The notes under the pieces were generated by a model. That model saw nothing but the letters and a program-made list of their open reading frames with translations, was not told where the DNA came from and searched no databases. Below are positions 9,394 through 17,802 of a DNA stretch of 50,204 nucleotides, piece by piece. Origin of the DNA: Clostridiales bacterium (GTDB taxonomy: Bacteria > Bacillota > Clostridia > Oscillospirales > Oscillospiraceae); NCBI GenBank assembly GCA_012838665.1, contig DUOX01000044.1:1-50204 (forward strand), in the 5' to 3' direction. Within the stretch, counting starts at the first letter, position 1; the number at the start of each line of letters is the position of its first letter. Position numbers and translations under genes: made by a program.

Positions 9394-12300
9394 ATGGTAT
9401 TTCGCTGTTATACAGAGAAAAGGCAGGGATTCGACGTAGAAGCCCGGATGCTCATGGACGAGCTGCGGAACGCTCTTGGCATATCAGAGATAGAAAGGCT
9501 GAGGGTGATAAATCGCTACGATGTTGAGGGGATTTCCCGTCAGGTTTATGAAGCCGCAAGGAATATGGTATTTTCCGAGCCGCAGGTTGACCTGTGTTTC
9601 GACGAGGAAATGCCGGACACGGGAGAGGACTGGGTGCTGGCTGTGGAGGCCCTGCCGGGCCAGTACGACCAGCGGGCCGATTCCTGTGCCCAGTGCATAC
9701 AGATGCTGGCGGGGGGCAATCGTCCCGAAGTGGCTACGGCCCAAATATACGTAATCGGCGGCGGACTATCCGAAAGTCAGAAAGAAGCGGTGCGAAAACA
9801 CCTTATAAACCCGGTGGAATGCAGGGAGGCTTCGCTGGAAAAGCCGCCTACTCTTGCCAAAACTTATGAATCCCCCCCGCCGGTGAAAACTATAGAGGGT
9901 TTTTGCTCTGCCGGGGATGACCGGCTGGAAAAGATATTGGAGGAATACGGCTTGGCCATGGACATAGCGGACCTGCGCTTTATGCGGGACTGGTTCCGCG
10001 ACAGGGATGGCCGCGATCCCACGGAGGCGGAGCTGAAGATAACGGACACATACTGGTCCGACCATTGCCGGCACACTACCTTCAATACCCGGCTGGACAG
10101 GGTGGAAATTGAGGATAAGGCCGTGGCCGCAGCCTATGAAGAATACTTGAAAGTCCGCCGGGAAGTCTATGGAGAGCAGGAAAAGGCGCGGCCCCAAACC
10201 CTGATGGACATGGGGACTCTGGCCGCAAAAGCCCTGCAAAAGCGGGGCAAGCTGCCGGAGTTGGATAAGAGCGAGGAAATTAACGCCTGCTCCATACGCA
10301 TACAGGCCAATGTAGACGGGGAAAAACAGGACTGGCTCCTGATGTTTAAAAACGAGACCCACAACCACCCCACCGAAATCGAACCCTTCGGAGGGGCGGC
10401 CACCTGTATAGGCGGGGCCATAAGAGACCCCCTCTCGGGCCGGGCATATGTATATCAATCCATGCGCATCACCGGAGCGGGGGACCCCACCGTTCCCATT
10501 GAGGATACCCTGCCCGGCAAGCTGCCCCAAAGGAGGCTGACCACTACCGCGGCGGCGGGCTATTCCTCCTACGGCAACCAGATAGGCCTGGCCACGGGCC
10601 TTGTCCATGAGTTTTACCATCCCGGCTACGTGGCAAAGCGCCTGGAGGCGGGGGCCGTGGTTGGCGCCGCTCCCGCGGAAAACGTGGTGCGGCAGGCTCC
10701 CCGGCCGGGGGATGTGGTCCTGCTTGTGGGCGGGCGCACCGGCAGGGACGGCATCGGCGGCGCGACGGGCTCATCCAAGACCCACGATTTAGGGTCCCTG
10801 TCCAACATGGCCTCCGAGGTGCAAAAGGGCAACGCGCCGGAGGAGCGAAAGATTCAAAGGCTGTTCCGCAAGGCCCATGTGGCCAGGATGATTAAACGCT
10901 GCAACGACTTCGGAGCCGGAGGAGTGTCGGTGGCCGTAGGCGAGCTGGCCGACGGGATGGATATTGACCTTGGCCGGGTTAGGAAAAAATACGAGGGTCT
11001 CAGCGGCACGGAGATTGCCCTTTCCGAATCCCAGGAGCGCATGGCCGTTGTCGTGGCGGCCTCCGACGCGGAAAGGTTTATTGCTGAGGCTGAGGAGGAA
11101 AACCTTGAGGCCTATGAAATAGCAAAAATTACCGATAAGGGCAGAATGACCATGTGGCATGAGGGAGCTGTTATCGCGGACCTGAGCCGCCAGTTTCTGT
11201 CCTCCAACGGCGCGCCGAAACATGCCGAAGCCGTAGTGCCTCCCCTAGGCATATATCCGGGGCCGGAGTATTCGGGCACATACATGGAGCGGCTGGAAGC
11301 ACTGCTTTCCGACCTGCGCTTTTGCTCCCGCAGGGGGCTTTCCCAGCGCTTTGACAGCACGGTAGGCGCAGGCACGGTACTCATACCCTACGGAGGGCGG
11401 AACCAGGCGACTCCTGCCCAGGTTATGGCCGCCCTGCTGCCTGTGGAAAAGGGGGAAACCTCCACCTGTTCGGTAATGTCCTTTGGCTTTGACCCCTACG
11501 CTCTAGAGGCAAACCCATATGAAGGGGCCAGGAAGGCGGTGGTATCTTCCGTGGCGAAACTGGTGGCCGCAGGCTGCGACCCGCAAAAGGCCTACCTGTC
11601 CTTCCAGGAATATTTCGAACGTCTGGGGCGTGACCCCCTCCGCTGGGGCAAGCCCGTAAGCGCCCTGCTGGGCGCCTTTACCGCCCAGATGGAGTTGGAA
11701 GTTGCCGCCATCGGCGGTAAAGACTCCATGTCCGGCAGCTTTTTGGATATGGATGTGCCTCCCACACTTATTTCCTTTGCCATTGCCCCCTGCGAGGCGG
11801 AGAATATAATCTCCCCCGAATTTAAGGCCCAGGGCAGTTTCGTGTACCTTTTCCCACCGGGAGTAAGTATTGCGGAAACCCGCCGCGCCTGGCAGAATTT
11901 CAGAAACGCGGCGAAAAAGGATGCCATCCTCTCCGCCTGGGCAGTCACCGAGGGAGGATGCGCCGAGGGCCTGTTCAAAATGGCCGCGGGTAACCAGATT
12001 GGCTTTAAAGCCCCCGATGAGCTGGACCCGGAGATTCTGTTTAAGCCCTGCATAGGCGGAATAATTGCAGAGAGCACCCGCCCCCTGCCGGGGGCCATAC
12101 TCCTTGGAGAGACAACCGGTGAGCCGGTTATTGCCATTGGAGACGAAAAGGCCGCCATCTCTGACCTGCGGCAGGCCTGGGAGGCCACTCTTGAGGGGGT
12201 TTTCCCCACAAAGGCCGGTGAGGATGTGGACGTGCCTGCCATAACTTACACAAAGCCCTGTGTGCTTGTAGCAAAAAACAGTTTTGCAAAGCCCCGGGCG

Positions 12301-13086
12301 GTGATACCCGTTTTCCCCGGCACCAACTGTGAGTACGATACTGCCCGGGCGATAGAGCGGGCCGGAGGCCGGGCGGAAATTGTGGTAATAAATAATCTAA
12401 GCCAGGAGCGTTTGGCCGATTCCGTCAAACGTCTGGAGAAAGCCATAAGGGACGCCCAGATGCTGATACTGCCAGGCGGTTTTTCCGGCGGAGACGAGCC
12501 CAGCGGTTCAGGGAAATTTATCGCCAGCTTTTTTCGAAACAGCGCTCTTACGGATGCGATGCACGAGCTGCTGAAAAACCGTGACGGTCTTATCCTTGGC
12601 ATATGTAACGGTTTTCAGGCTCTTATAAAGCTGGGGCTGGTGCCTTACGGGGAGATTCGGCCCATGGACGGAAGCGGCCCCACCCTGACATTTAATCTTA
12701 TCGGCCGCCATCAGTCCGGCTATGTGACTACCCGTGTATCTTCGGTTATGTCGCCATGGCTCTCCCTGTGCAAGGTGGGAGAGATTTATACCATCCCCGT
12801 CTCCCACGGCGAGGGACGCTTTGTGGCATCACGGGAAATGCTGGACAGGCTTATCCAAAACGGTCAGATTGCCACCCAATATACTGACCATGATGGGAAT
12901 CCTACCACGGACATCGAATTTAACCCCAACGGCTCAATGCTGGCTGTGGAGGGCATTACAAGCCCTGACGGGCGGGTGCTGGGCAAGATGGGCCATACGG
13001 AGCGCTGCGGCTACTACGTGGGCATTAACGTCCCCGGCAACAAGTGGCAGCCTATCTTCGAATCCGGTGTAGAATACTATAAATAA
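9394..13086 (+). CDS. purL: Phosphoribosylformylglycinamidine synthase, single-chain PurL
   Basis: Catalyses the ATP- and glutamine-dependent conversion of FGAR to FGAM in purine synthesis. At 1230 residues it is the fused form: an N-terminal PurS-like region (about 1-150), two synthetase halves (visible FKNETHNHPTEIEPFGGAAT near residue 320) and a C-terminal glutaminase domain beginning around PVFPGTNCEYDTARA. The glutaminase nucleophile is C1071 in LGICNGFQ, and the His/Glu pair is H1201/E1203 in GHTERCG. This shorter single-chain version is the clostridial type rather than the approximately 1300-residue proteobacterial enzyme. ATG at 9394 lies 3 nt after the lipoprotein stop. No other pur genes are adjacent. 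Confidence 0.96.
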   Translation: MVFRCYTEKRQGFDVEARMLMDELRNALGISEIERLRVINRYDVEGISRQVYEAARNMVFSEPQVDLCFDEEMPDTGEDWVLAVEALPGQYDQRADSCAQCIQMLAGGNRPEVATAQIYVIGGGLSESQKEAVRKHLINPVECREASLEKPPTLAKTYESPPPVKTIEGFCSAGDDRLEKILEEYGLAMDIADLRFMRDWFRDRDGRDPTEAELKITDTYWSDHCRHTTFNTRLDRVEIEDKAVAAAYEEYLKVRREVYGEQEKARPQTLMDMGTLAAKALQKRGKLPELDKSEEINACSIRIQANVDGEKQDWLLMFKNETHNHPTEIEPFGGAATCIGGAIRDPLSGRAYVYQSMRITGAGDPTVPIEDTLPGKLPQRRLTTTAAAGYSSYGNQIGLATGLVHEFYHPGYVAKRLEAGAVVGAAPAENVVRQAPRPGDVVLLVGGRTGRDGIGGATGSSKTHDLGSLSNMASEVQKGNAPEERKIQRLFRKAHVARMIKRCNDFGAGGVSVAVGELADGMDIDLGRVRKKYEGLSGTEIALSESQERMAVVVAASDAERFIAEAEEENLEAYEIAKITDKGRMTMWHEGAVIADLSRQFLSSNGAPKHAEAVVPPLGIYPGPEYSGTYMERLEALLSDLRFCSRRGLSQRFDSTVGAGTVLIPYGGRNQATPAQVMAALLPVEKGETSTCSVMSFGFDPYALEANPYEGARKAVVSSVAKLVAAGCDPQKAYLSFQEYFERLGRDPLRWGKPVSALLGAFTAQMELEVAAIGGKDSMSGSFLDMDVPPTLISFAIAPCEAENIISPEFKAQGSFVYLFPPGVSIAETRRAWQNFRNAAKKDAILSAWAVTEGGCAEGLFKMAAGNQIGFKAPDELDPEILFKPCIGGIIAESTRPLPGAILLGETTGEPVIAIGDEKAAISDLRQAWEATLEGVFPTKAGEDVDVPAITYTKPCVLVAKNSFAKPRAVIPVFPGTNCEYDTARAIERAGGRAEIVVINNLSQERLADSVKRLEKAIRDAQMLILPGGFSGGDEPSGSGKFIASFFRNSALTDAMHELLKNRDGLILGICNGFQALIKLGLVPYGEIRPMDGSGPTLTFNLIGRHQSGYVTTRVSSVMSPWLSLCKVGEIYTIPVSHGEGRFVASREMLDRLIQNGQIATQYTDHDGNPTTDIEFNPNGSMLAVEGITSPDGRVLGKMGHTERCGYYVGINVPGNKWQPIFESGVEYYK

Positions 13087-13127
13087 TTATATATTCTGGC
13101 AAGGGTGGTAGGTTGGGTGAAAAACCA

Positions 13128-13544
13128 ATGATTAAATTCCTCTTTCAGAAGTTCAAACGCTTCCTTACCTTTGGAATGGTGGGCTGTATTAACACACTGG
13201 TAGATTTTCTGGCCTTCACCTTTTGCCACAGCCTTATAAAGCTATCTCCGGAATTCAGCCAGGCGGTGGGGTATGCCACCGGGATAACCTGCAGTTTTCT
13301 CCTCAACCGCAACCTTACCTTCAGGGATGGCCGAGGCCGCCCCTTGGAGCAGTTTATACGCTTCCTGTTTGTAAATGGCAGTTTTCTTACCCTGAGCGTA
13401 ATTCTTATATCCATTTTGACGGATATAGGGGTAAACGCATATTTTGCAAAGATAGGAATAACGGTGACTTTAGGAGTTCTTAACTATTTCGGGAATAAGC
13501 TCATCGTATTTAAAGTGAGGAAAGGAAGGGAAAACCATGAATGA
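13128..13544 (+). CDS. GtrA family membrane protein
   Basis: A 138-residue protein with four predicted membrane segments and the N-terminal pattern FGMVGCINTLVDFLAF typical of GtrA/DPMS3 proteins. Related proteins are thought to help move polyprenyl-linked sugars across the membrane for cell-surface glycosylation; no glycosyltransferase lies next to it. An in-frame TTG at 13113 is an alternative start adding five residues, but the ATG at 13128 has GGGTG at a suitable distance and gives the usual MIKFLFQKFKRF start. Its stop overlaps the start of cdd by 8 nt, so the two are translationally linked. Confidence 0.82.
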   Translation: MIKFLFQKFKRFLTFGMVGCINTLVDFLAFTFCHSLIKLSPEFSQAVGYATGITCSFLLNRNLTFRDGRGRPLEQFIRFLFVNGSFLTLSVILISILTDIGVNAYFAKIGITVTLGVLNYFGNKLIVFKVRKGRENHE

Positions 13545-13917
13545 CAGAGAACTTCTGAACCTGGCCAGAGATGCGGCAAAGAATGCCTATACGCCCTATT
13601 CTAATTTTCCGGTGGGCGCGGCCCTGGAATGTGAGGACGGCTCCGTATTTGTCGGCTGTAACGTGGAAAACGCAGCCATTGGAAATACCATTTGCGCGGA
13701 ACGGGTGGCCATTACCAAGGCCGTCAGCGAAGGATACAGGAATTTTAAACGCATTGCAATTTACGGGGATGGACAAAACTATTGCATGCCCTGTGGGACA
13801 TGCCGACAGTTTATGATAGAGTTTTCTGACGAAATTGAGGTACTCAGCGCAAAAACAGGAGGGCGCTATGTGAGCTATAAGCTTAAGGATCTGTTGCCCC
13901 GCGCCTTTCGCTTTTAA
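13537..13917 (+). CDS. cdd: Cytidine deaminase
   Basis: Zinc enzyme converting cytidine and deoxycytidine to uridine forms in pyrimidine salvage. Length 126 residues, normal for the homotetrameric bacterial type. The catalytic signature CAE is at 53-55 (zinc ligand C53, proton shuttle E55) and the second zinc pair is in PCGTCRQ with C86 and C89. The ATG lies inside the end of the GtrA gene and is preceded by GGAAGGG. Confidence 0.96.
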   Translation: MNDRELLNLARDAAKNAYTPYSNFPVGAALECEDGSVFVGCNVENAAIGNTICAERVAITKAVSEGYRNFKRIAIYGDGQNYCMPCGTCRQFMIEFSDEIEVLSAKTGGRYVSYKLKDLLPRAFRF

Positions 13918-13929
13918 CTGGAGTGTGTT

Positions 13930-14835
13930 ATGAATCTGGAACAGCTAAAAATATTTATATCTGTTGTGGAGTACCGCAGTTTTACAAAAGCCGCAGAAAG
14001 TCTCTACATAAGCCATTCAACCACCAGCAGGAATGTAGCCGCCCTGGAGGAGTCTTTGGGCGTTCAGCTTCTGCTCCGGGACAACCGCTCCGTAAGGTTG
14101 ACTCCCGCCGGGGAAATACTGTATAATGAGGGAATCAAGCTCCTGAAAAAGATTGAGTCCATAGAAAGCGCAGTAAAAAATGCAGGCTTGGGGATTGTCG
14201 GCAAGCTCTCCGTGGCTACCGTTGATTTGTATTTTCAGGAGCTATGGAACGGCTACGACGACTTTTGCCGGGAATACCCGGAGGTGGTGCTGGGAATGTA
14301 TACCCGGGATATCACCGAAATCTGCCCCCAAGTGAACGGGGGCGAAGTGGACGTGGGCGTGACCTTTTCATATGCCCTCCCTGATGATTTAAGTGAATTT
14401 GACATTAGGGCAGTAGCTCGGGAGAGTTTTTGCGTGGTGGCAGCGCCGGACCATCCCCTAGCAGAGAAAAAGAGCTTAGAGCTGTCGGACCTGCAGAGCA
14501 CCAACTATATATCCCTGCCCTTTGAGAATTACAATTTCATTAAAGACCCGGAACAGCAGGCAAGGTTTGCAATGGCCGTCAGGGAGGAGTCCGTTGTGCC
14601 GACCCTGGAGTCCCTTTTTCTTCAGGTCAGGTCAGGAAACGGCGTATCCCTGGTACCCCAGCCTGTGGCAAGGGGGCTTGGAGAGGGCTGTGCGATATTG
14701 GAGATTGAGGACATAGACACCTCTTTTGACGTGGTTTTAATCTGGCGTCTGGACAACCTGAACCCCACCTTGCCTCTGTTTGTGGACACCGTGATGAAGC
14801 GGGTGGAGGAAAAGGCAAAGGAAGGGAAAGCATAG
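13930..14835 (+). CDS. LysR-family transcriptional regulator
   Basis: A 301-residue LysR-type regulator. The N-terminal winged helix-turn-helix is clear: MNLEQLKIFISVVEYRSF, then TKAAESLYISHSTTSRNVAALEE at about residues 18-40. A coiled linker and a substrate-binding domain of about 210 residues follow. The inducer and targets cannot be inferred: it is 12 nt downstream of cdd and in the same direction, not divergent from a target as is common for the family. The start ATG follows GGAG at 13920-13923. Confidence 0.92.
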   Translation: MNLEQLKIFISVVEYRSFTKAAESLYISHSTTSRNVAALEESLGVQLLLRDNRSVRLTPAGEILYNEGIKLLKKIESIESAVKNAGLGIVGKLSVATVDLYFQELWNGYDDFCREYPEVVLGMYTRDITEICPQVNGGEVDVGVTFSYALPDDLSEFDIRAVARESFCVVAAPDHPLAEKKSLELSDLQSTNYISLPFENYNFIKDPEQQARFAMAVREESVVPTLESLFLQVRSGNGVSLVPQPVARGLGEGCAILEIEDIDTSFDVVLIWRLDNLNPTLPLFVDTVMKRVEEKAKEGKA

Positions 14836-14865
14836 CAGATATACGAAATAGCAGAGGATAAGGAT

Positions 14866-16140
14866 ATGAGAAGAATTAAGACAATAAAGATTTCTGCGCT
14901 GGTATTGGCGCTGGCGATTATATTACAGCTTCCTGCGGCTGCCCTGGCGGGTTCCAGCACGAAATTTTCCGATGTGCCTTCCGGCGCGTGGTACGAAGAT
15001 TATATGCAAAAGCTGCTGTGGCTTGAAATTATCAAGGGTTACCCTGACGGGACGTTTAAGCCCGAGGCAAGGGTTACCAGGGGCGAGTTCTTAAAAATGA
15101 TTACCATAGCGGCGGAGCTGTATACCGTGACGAAACCCAAGGAAAAGCACTGGGCGGCGGAATACTGGCAGATGGCCTATGAAAACGAGCTTCTCAGCAT
15201 CCAGACTGCGGATGCCAGGGGTAATATGGTTGTTACCACGCTGTTTCCCTGCACCAAAGCCGCTCTGGATACTTACATTACCCGTTATGAAATGGCTTTC
15301 CTCATATACAATACCATTTATAATATATATTGCGAAAACATGATGGTCCTTATGGATGCGGAGAAAAACATAACGGACTATGAAACTATGGATAAAAACT
15401 TCAGGAATGTTGTCGCCCAGACCTACGCCAAGGGCATCATTACCGGCTATGGCAACTCCGAGGGAATTAAAGACGGAGCTTTCGCCGGAGACAGAACAAT
15501 GACGCGCGCGGAAGCCTGCGCGGCTATAGTACGCCTGCTTTGGGGCTCCGAGCGCAAGAAAGTGGATTTTGCGAAGGAAAGTGAACAGACGAAGCCCATC
15601 GGTGATTTTGTCTCATTTGCCTTTAAATATAGAAACATGAGTGTTCAGGAGCGCCGTCTGGCTCTATTTGGCAACGCCAACAAGACCCACTTTACGAGTG
15701 CTAAAGACGCCGGCAGCTATATTGTACCTGTTGAGATAAGAACCTGGTGGCTCAACGGCGACGGCACAAAAACAACAAAGTATAGAACCGTCTATGTACA
15801 TAAGCTGGTGGCTCAGGAAGTCAAGCTGATTTTTGAAGAAATCTACAACGACCCTGAACGCTTCCCTATTAAGGATATTGGCGGAGCCAGGTACTCGGAC
15901 GCCCTGCGTCACAGCTGGGGCTGTGCCATTGACATAAACCCCAACGAGAATTATTACTTGCAGTACGCCACTGGGTATAAGGTTGGAACGCTTTGGGAAC
16001 CCGGCGTGAACCCCTATTCGATAACCTCCAACGGCAGCGTTGTCAGGGCCTTTGCCAAGTACGGCTGGGGCTGGGGCGGTCAGGGCTGGTCCTCCGGCGT
16101 TGACTACATGCACTTTAGCATACTCTCTTCCGGCGGCTGA
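14866..16140 (+). CDS. Secreted SLH-domain protein with peptidase M15 (D,D-carboxypeptidase-like) domain
   Basis: A 424-residue exported protein. A signal peptide spans roughly residues 1-29 (basic start, hydrophobic core, AAALAG). S-layer homology repeats follow: FSDVPSGAWYEDYM with GYPDGTFKPEARVTRGEF, and a second unit around ITGYGNSEGIKD with TRAEACAAIVRLL. The C-terminus is an M15-type metallopeptidase: H349 and D356 in HSWGCAID, and H416 in DYMHF, the expected zinc ligands. The protein is probably held on the wall by the SLH repeats and trims D-Ala-containing peptidoglycan peptides; specificity is inferred from family. It is the last gene before the ribosomal cluster. A weak hairpin GCCCT/AGGGC follows at 16146-16160. 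Confidence 0.85.
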   Translation: MRRIKTIKISALVLALAIILQLPAAALAGSSTKFSDVPSGAWYEDYMQKLLWLEIIKGYPDGTFKPEARVTRGEFLKMITIAAELYTVTKPKEKHWAAEYWQMAYENELLSIQTADARGNMVVTTLFPCTKAALDTYITRYEMAFLIYNTIYNIYCENMMVLMDAEKNITDYETMDKNFRNVVAQTYAKGIITGYGNSEGIKDGAFAGDRTMTRAEACAAIVRLLWGSERKKVDFAKESEQTKPIGDFVSFAFKYRNMSVQERRLALFGNANKTHFTSAKDAGSYIVPVEIRTWWLNGDGTKTTKYRTVYVHKLVAQEVKLIFEEIYNDPERFPIKDIGGARYSDALRHSWGCAIDINPNENYYLQYATGYKVGTLWEPGVNPYSITSNGSVVRAFAKYGWGWGGQGWSSGVDYMHFSILSSGG

Positions 16141-16230
16141 TAATAGCCCTCATAAAGGGCCTAATTTCCAAAAATATTGCATATTTCCGTTAAACACAAA
16201 AATTAGAATAAAAAAATATCTGAAAAAGAT

Positions 16231-16269
16231 AAATTCCCCCTTGACACCAAGGGGGAATTTTGTTATTCT
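16231..16269 (+). promoter_or_regulatory. S10 operon promoter embedded in a perfect 13-bp inverted repeat
   Basis: TTGACA at 16241-16246 and TATTCT at 16264-16269 are separated by exactly 17 nt, a strong sigma-A promoter. The -35 box lies in the tip of a perfect inverted repeat: arm 16231-16243 (AAATTCCCCCTTG), loop ACAC, arm 16248-16260. As RNA read from the upstream peptidase gene, the same hairpin followed by TGTTATT could act as a terminator. Predicted start of transcription is near 16276. Confidence 0.75.
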
Positions 16270-16572
16270 ACTAGAGCGCTTATTGGAGAAGTGTACCTAA
16301 GAAGCGAAAAAATGCGATGAAACAGGAGATTGCTCGTCTAACGAGGTAACTTCTGTGGAGTATGTCCGCCGCCGGCTGACGGCCGGTGGGAAATCGGGCG
16401 GCTGAGATTTCTCTGTGCAGGCGTATATCGTCTGACTGGGTGAACCGGCCAAGTGAGCCGGTTTGTTTTTCGGTTAGAGTTTGATACGCACGGTTGAGTG
16501 TACAGTAAATTCTCATCCGTACGAAATAGCAGTGCCCAATGCTGCAATAACGTACGTTTAGGAGGAAAAGAT
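16270..16572 (+). promoter_or_regulatory. Long structured leader RNA of the S10 operon
   Basis: About 300 nt lie between the promoter and rpsJ with no credible reading frame. Hand pairing finds successive stems: CGCTT 16277-16281 with AAGCG 16302-16306; ACAGGAG 16322-16328 with CTTCTGT 16350-16356 enclosing CTCGT/ACGAG; CCGCC 16366-16370 with GGCGG 16397-16401 enclosing GCCGGC/GCCGGT; GCGTAT 16421-16426 with ATACGC 16484-16489 enclosing TCTGAC/GTTAGA and AACCGGC/GCCGGTT; GGTTGAG 16492-16498 with CTCATCC 16512-16518 (one mismatch); and CGTACG 16518-16523 with CGTACG 16551-16556 enclosing GCAG/CTGC. The last stem ends 4 nt before the rpsJ ribosome binding site GGAGG at 16561. Regulation by a ribosomal protein is inferred, not shown. 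Confidence 0.7.
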
Positions 16573-16890
16573 ATGGCAACAAGCAACAAGAAAATGATCC
16601 GCATCAGACTTAAGGCTTACGATCATCAACTTATCGATAAGGCCGCAGAGACCATCGTGGCAACCGCAAAGCGCACGGACGCAAAGGTTTCCGGCCCCAT
16701 TCCCCTGCCCACCAGGAAGGAAGTAATCACGATTCTCAGGGCCGTCCACAAATATAAGGATAGCCGTGAGCAGTTCGAGCGCAGGACACATAAGCGCCTG
16801 ATTGACATCGTAAACCCCACTCAGAAGACTGTTGAGGCCCTGATGTCTCTGGAACTGCCCGCCGGCGTAGAGATTGAGATTAAGCTGTAA
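16573..16890 (+). CDS. rpsJ: 30S ribosomal protein S10
   Basis: 105 residues, the normal S10 length, starting [20 protein letters not shown] with the conserved [13 protein letters not shown] segment in the middle. S10 is a head protein of the small subunit and also works with NusB in antitermination. The frame is open further upstream to 16498, but that extension lies in the structured leader; the ATG at 16573 has GGAGG 7 nt before it. It is first in the operon yet is separated from rplC by an unusually long 259-nt gap. Confidence 0.99.
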   Translation: MATSNKKMIRIRLKAYDHQLIDKAAETIVATAKRTDAKVSGPIPLPTRKEVITILRAVHKYKDSREQFERRTHKRLIDIVNPTQKTVEALMSLELPAGVEIEIKL

Positions 16891-17149
16891 ATTATTGTTT
16901 TCTTTATTATTGTTAGTGATTATTTAGGTACACCAATAAAACGTAAATTACCCGAGGGCCTGCAACTTGAGAGCAGGCAGGGTCATGTTAGCAGCCTCTG
17001 TCGGATGCCCATCGAAAGCCAGCAAAGCGGGTGTTGATGGGAGAGGAGCGGTAGCGCAAACCCGCAGTCTCCGTGATGGCGGAACCAGAGACCGGGCCGC
17101 TGCTTGCACGATACGCGAGCTAACCAATAACCTGAAGGAGGAAATAGAC
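16891..17149 (+). promoter_or_regulatory. Structured intergenic RNA between rpsJ and rplC
   Basis: No gene is credible in this 259-nt gap. The first 60 nt are AT-rich. The rest folds by hand into a compact multi-branch form: hairpin GCCTGC 16958-16963 with GCAGGC 16973-16978; a closing stem GTTAGC 16987-16992 with GCTAAC 17119-17124; inside it hairpin CCCATC 17008-17013 with GATGGG 17036-17041, and a long arm AGCGG 17047-17051 with CCGCT 17097-17101 continuing into CCCG/CGGG and GTCTC 17067-17071 with GAGAC 17088-17092. The structure ends about 10 nt before the rplC ribosome binding site at 17135-17142. A role in feedback control by L3 or L4 is inference. Confidence 0.65.
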
Positions 17150-17785
17150 ATGAAAAAAGCTATCATCGGCAAAAAGGTCGGCATGACGCAGATCTTCGAT
17201 GAGGCGGGCAAGGTTGTTCCAGTAACCGTCATTGAGGCTGGCCCCTGCGTCGTTGTCCAGAAGAAGACAAACGAAAAAGAGGGTTATACTGCAGTCCAAT
17301 TGGGATTTGAAGATGTGCCGGAACGCAAGCTCACCAAGCCCGAAAAGGGACATCTGGATAAGGCTAGCGTAGGCTATAAGAAATACCTGAAGGAGTTTAG
17401 GTTAGAAGACTGTGATGCCCTGAATGTTGGCGACGAAATAAGGGCTGATGTTTTCGCCGAGGGCGACAGAGTTGACGTCACAGGCATTTCCAAAGGTAAG
17501 GGCTACGCAGGCGTTATTAAGCGCCATGGCGCCCACCGCACCGCCACCAGCCACGGCGGCGGCCCTGTCCACCGTCACGCCGGTTCCATGGGCGCAGCCG
17601 CCACTCCGTCCCGTATTTTCCCCGGCAAGATGGGCGCGGGACAGATGGGTGCAGAGCAGGTTACCGTCCAGAATCTGGACGTTGTGAAGGTGGACCCTGA
17701 ACTCAATATGATCGTTGTCCGCGGTGCAATTCCCGGCCCCAAGGACGGAATTGTCTACATTAAAGACACGGTCAAGAACGGCTAA
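17150..17785 (+). CDS. rplC: 50S ribosomal protein L3
   Basis: 211 residues, normal for L3. It begins [18 protein letters not shown] and carries the conserved extended loop [20 protein letters not shown] that reaches toward the peptidyl transferase centre. The ATG at 17150 is preceded by AAGGAGG. An in-frame extension back to 16967 exists, but it runs through the structured intergenic region and has no L3 similarity. Confidence 0.99.
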   Translation: MKKAIIGKKVGMTQIFDEAGKVVPVTVIEAGPCVVVQKKTNEKEGYTAVQLGFEDVPERKLTKPEKGHLDKASVGYKKYLKEFRLEDCDALNVGDEIRADVFAEGDRVDVTGISKGKGYAGVIKRHGAHRTATSHGGGPVHRHAGSMGAAATPSRIFPGKMGAGQMGAEQVTVQNLDVVKVDPELNMIVVRGAIPGPKDGIVYIKDTVKNG

Positions 17786-17802
17786 GGAAAGGAGAGAGTG
17801 AA

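Noticed and set aside
16443-16470. AACCGGC/GCCGGTT hairpin followed by TGTTTTT as an intrinsic attenuator in the S10 leader
   Set aside because: Not called as a terminator because the stem is short and the T run is enclosed by outer stems (TCTGAC/GTTAGA, GCGTAT/ATACGC); it remains possible as an alternative fold.
16894-16922. A second promoter in the AT-rich part of the rpsJ-rplC gap
   Set aside because: TTGTTT with GATTAT at 17 nt is too weak to distinguish from background in an AT-rich stretch.
16967-17149. An N-terminal extension of L3 reading through the rpsJ-rplC gap
   Set aside because: The extension has no L3 similarity, the normal start has AAGGAGG, and the region folds as RNA.
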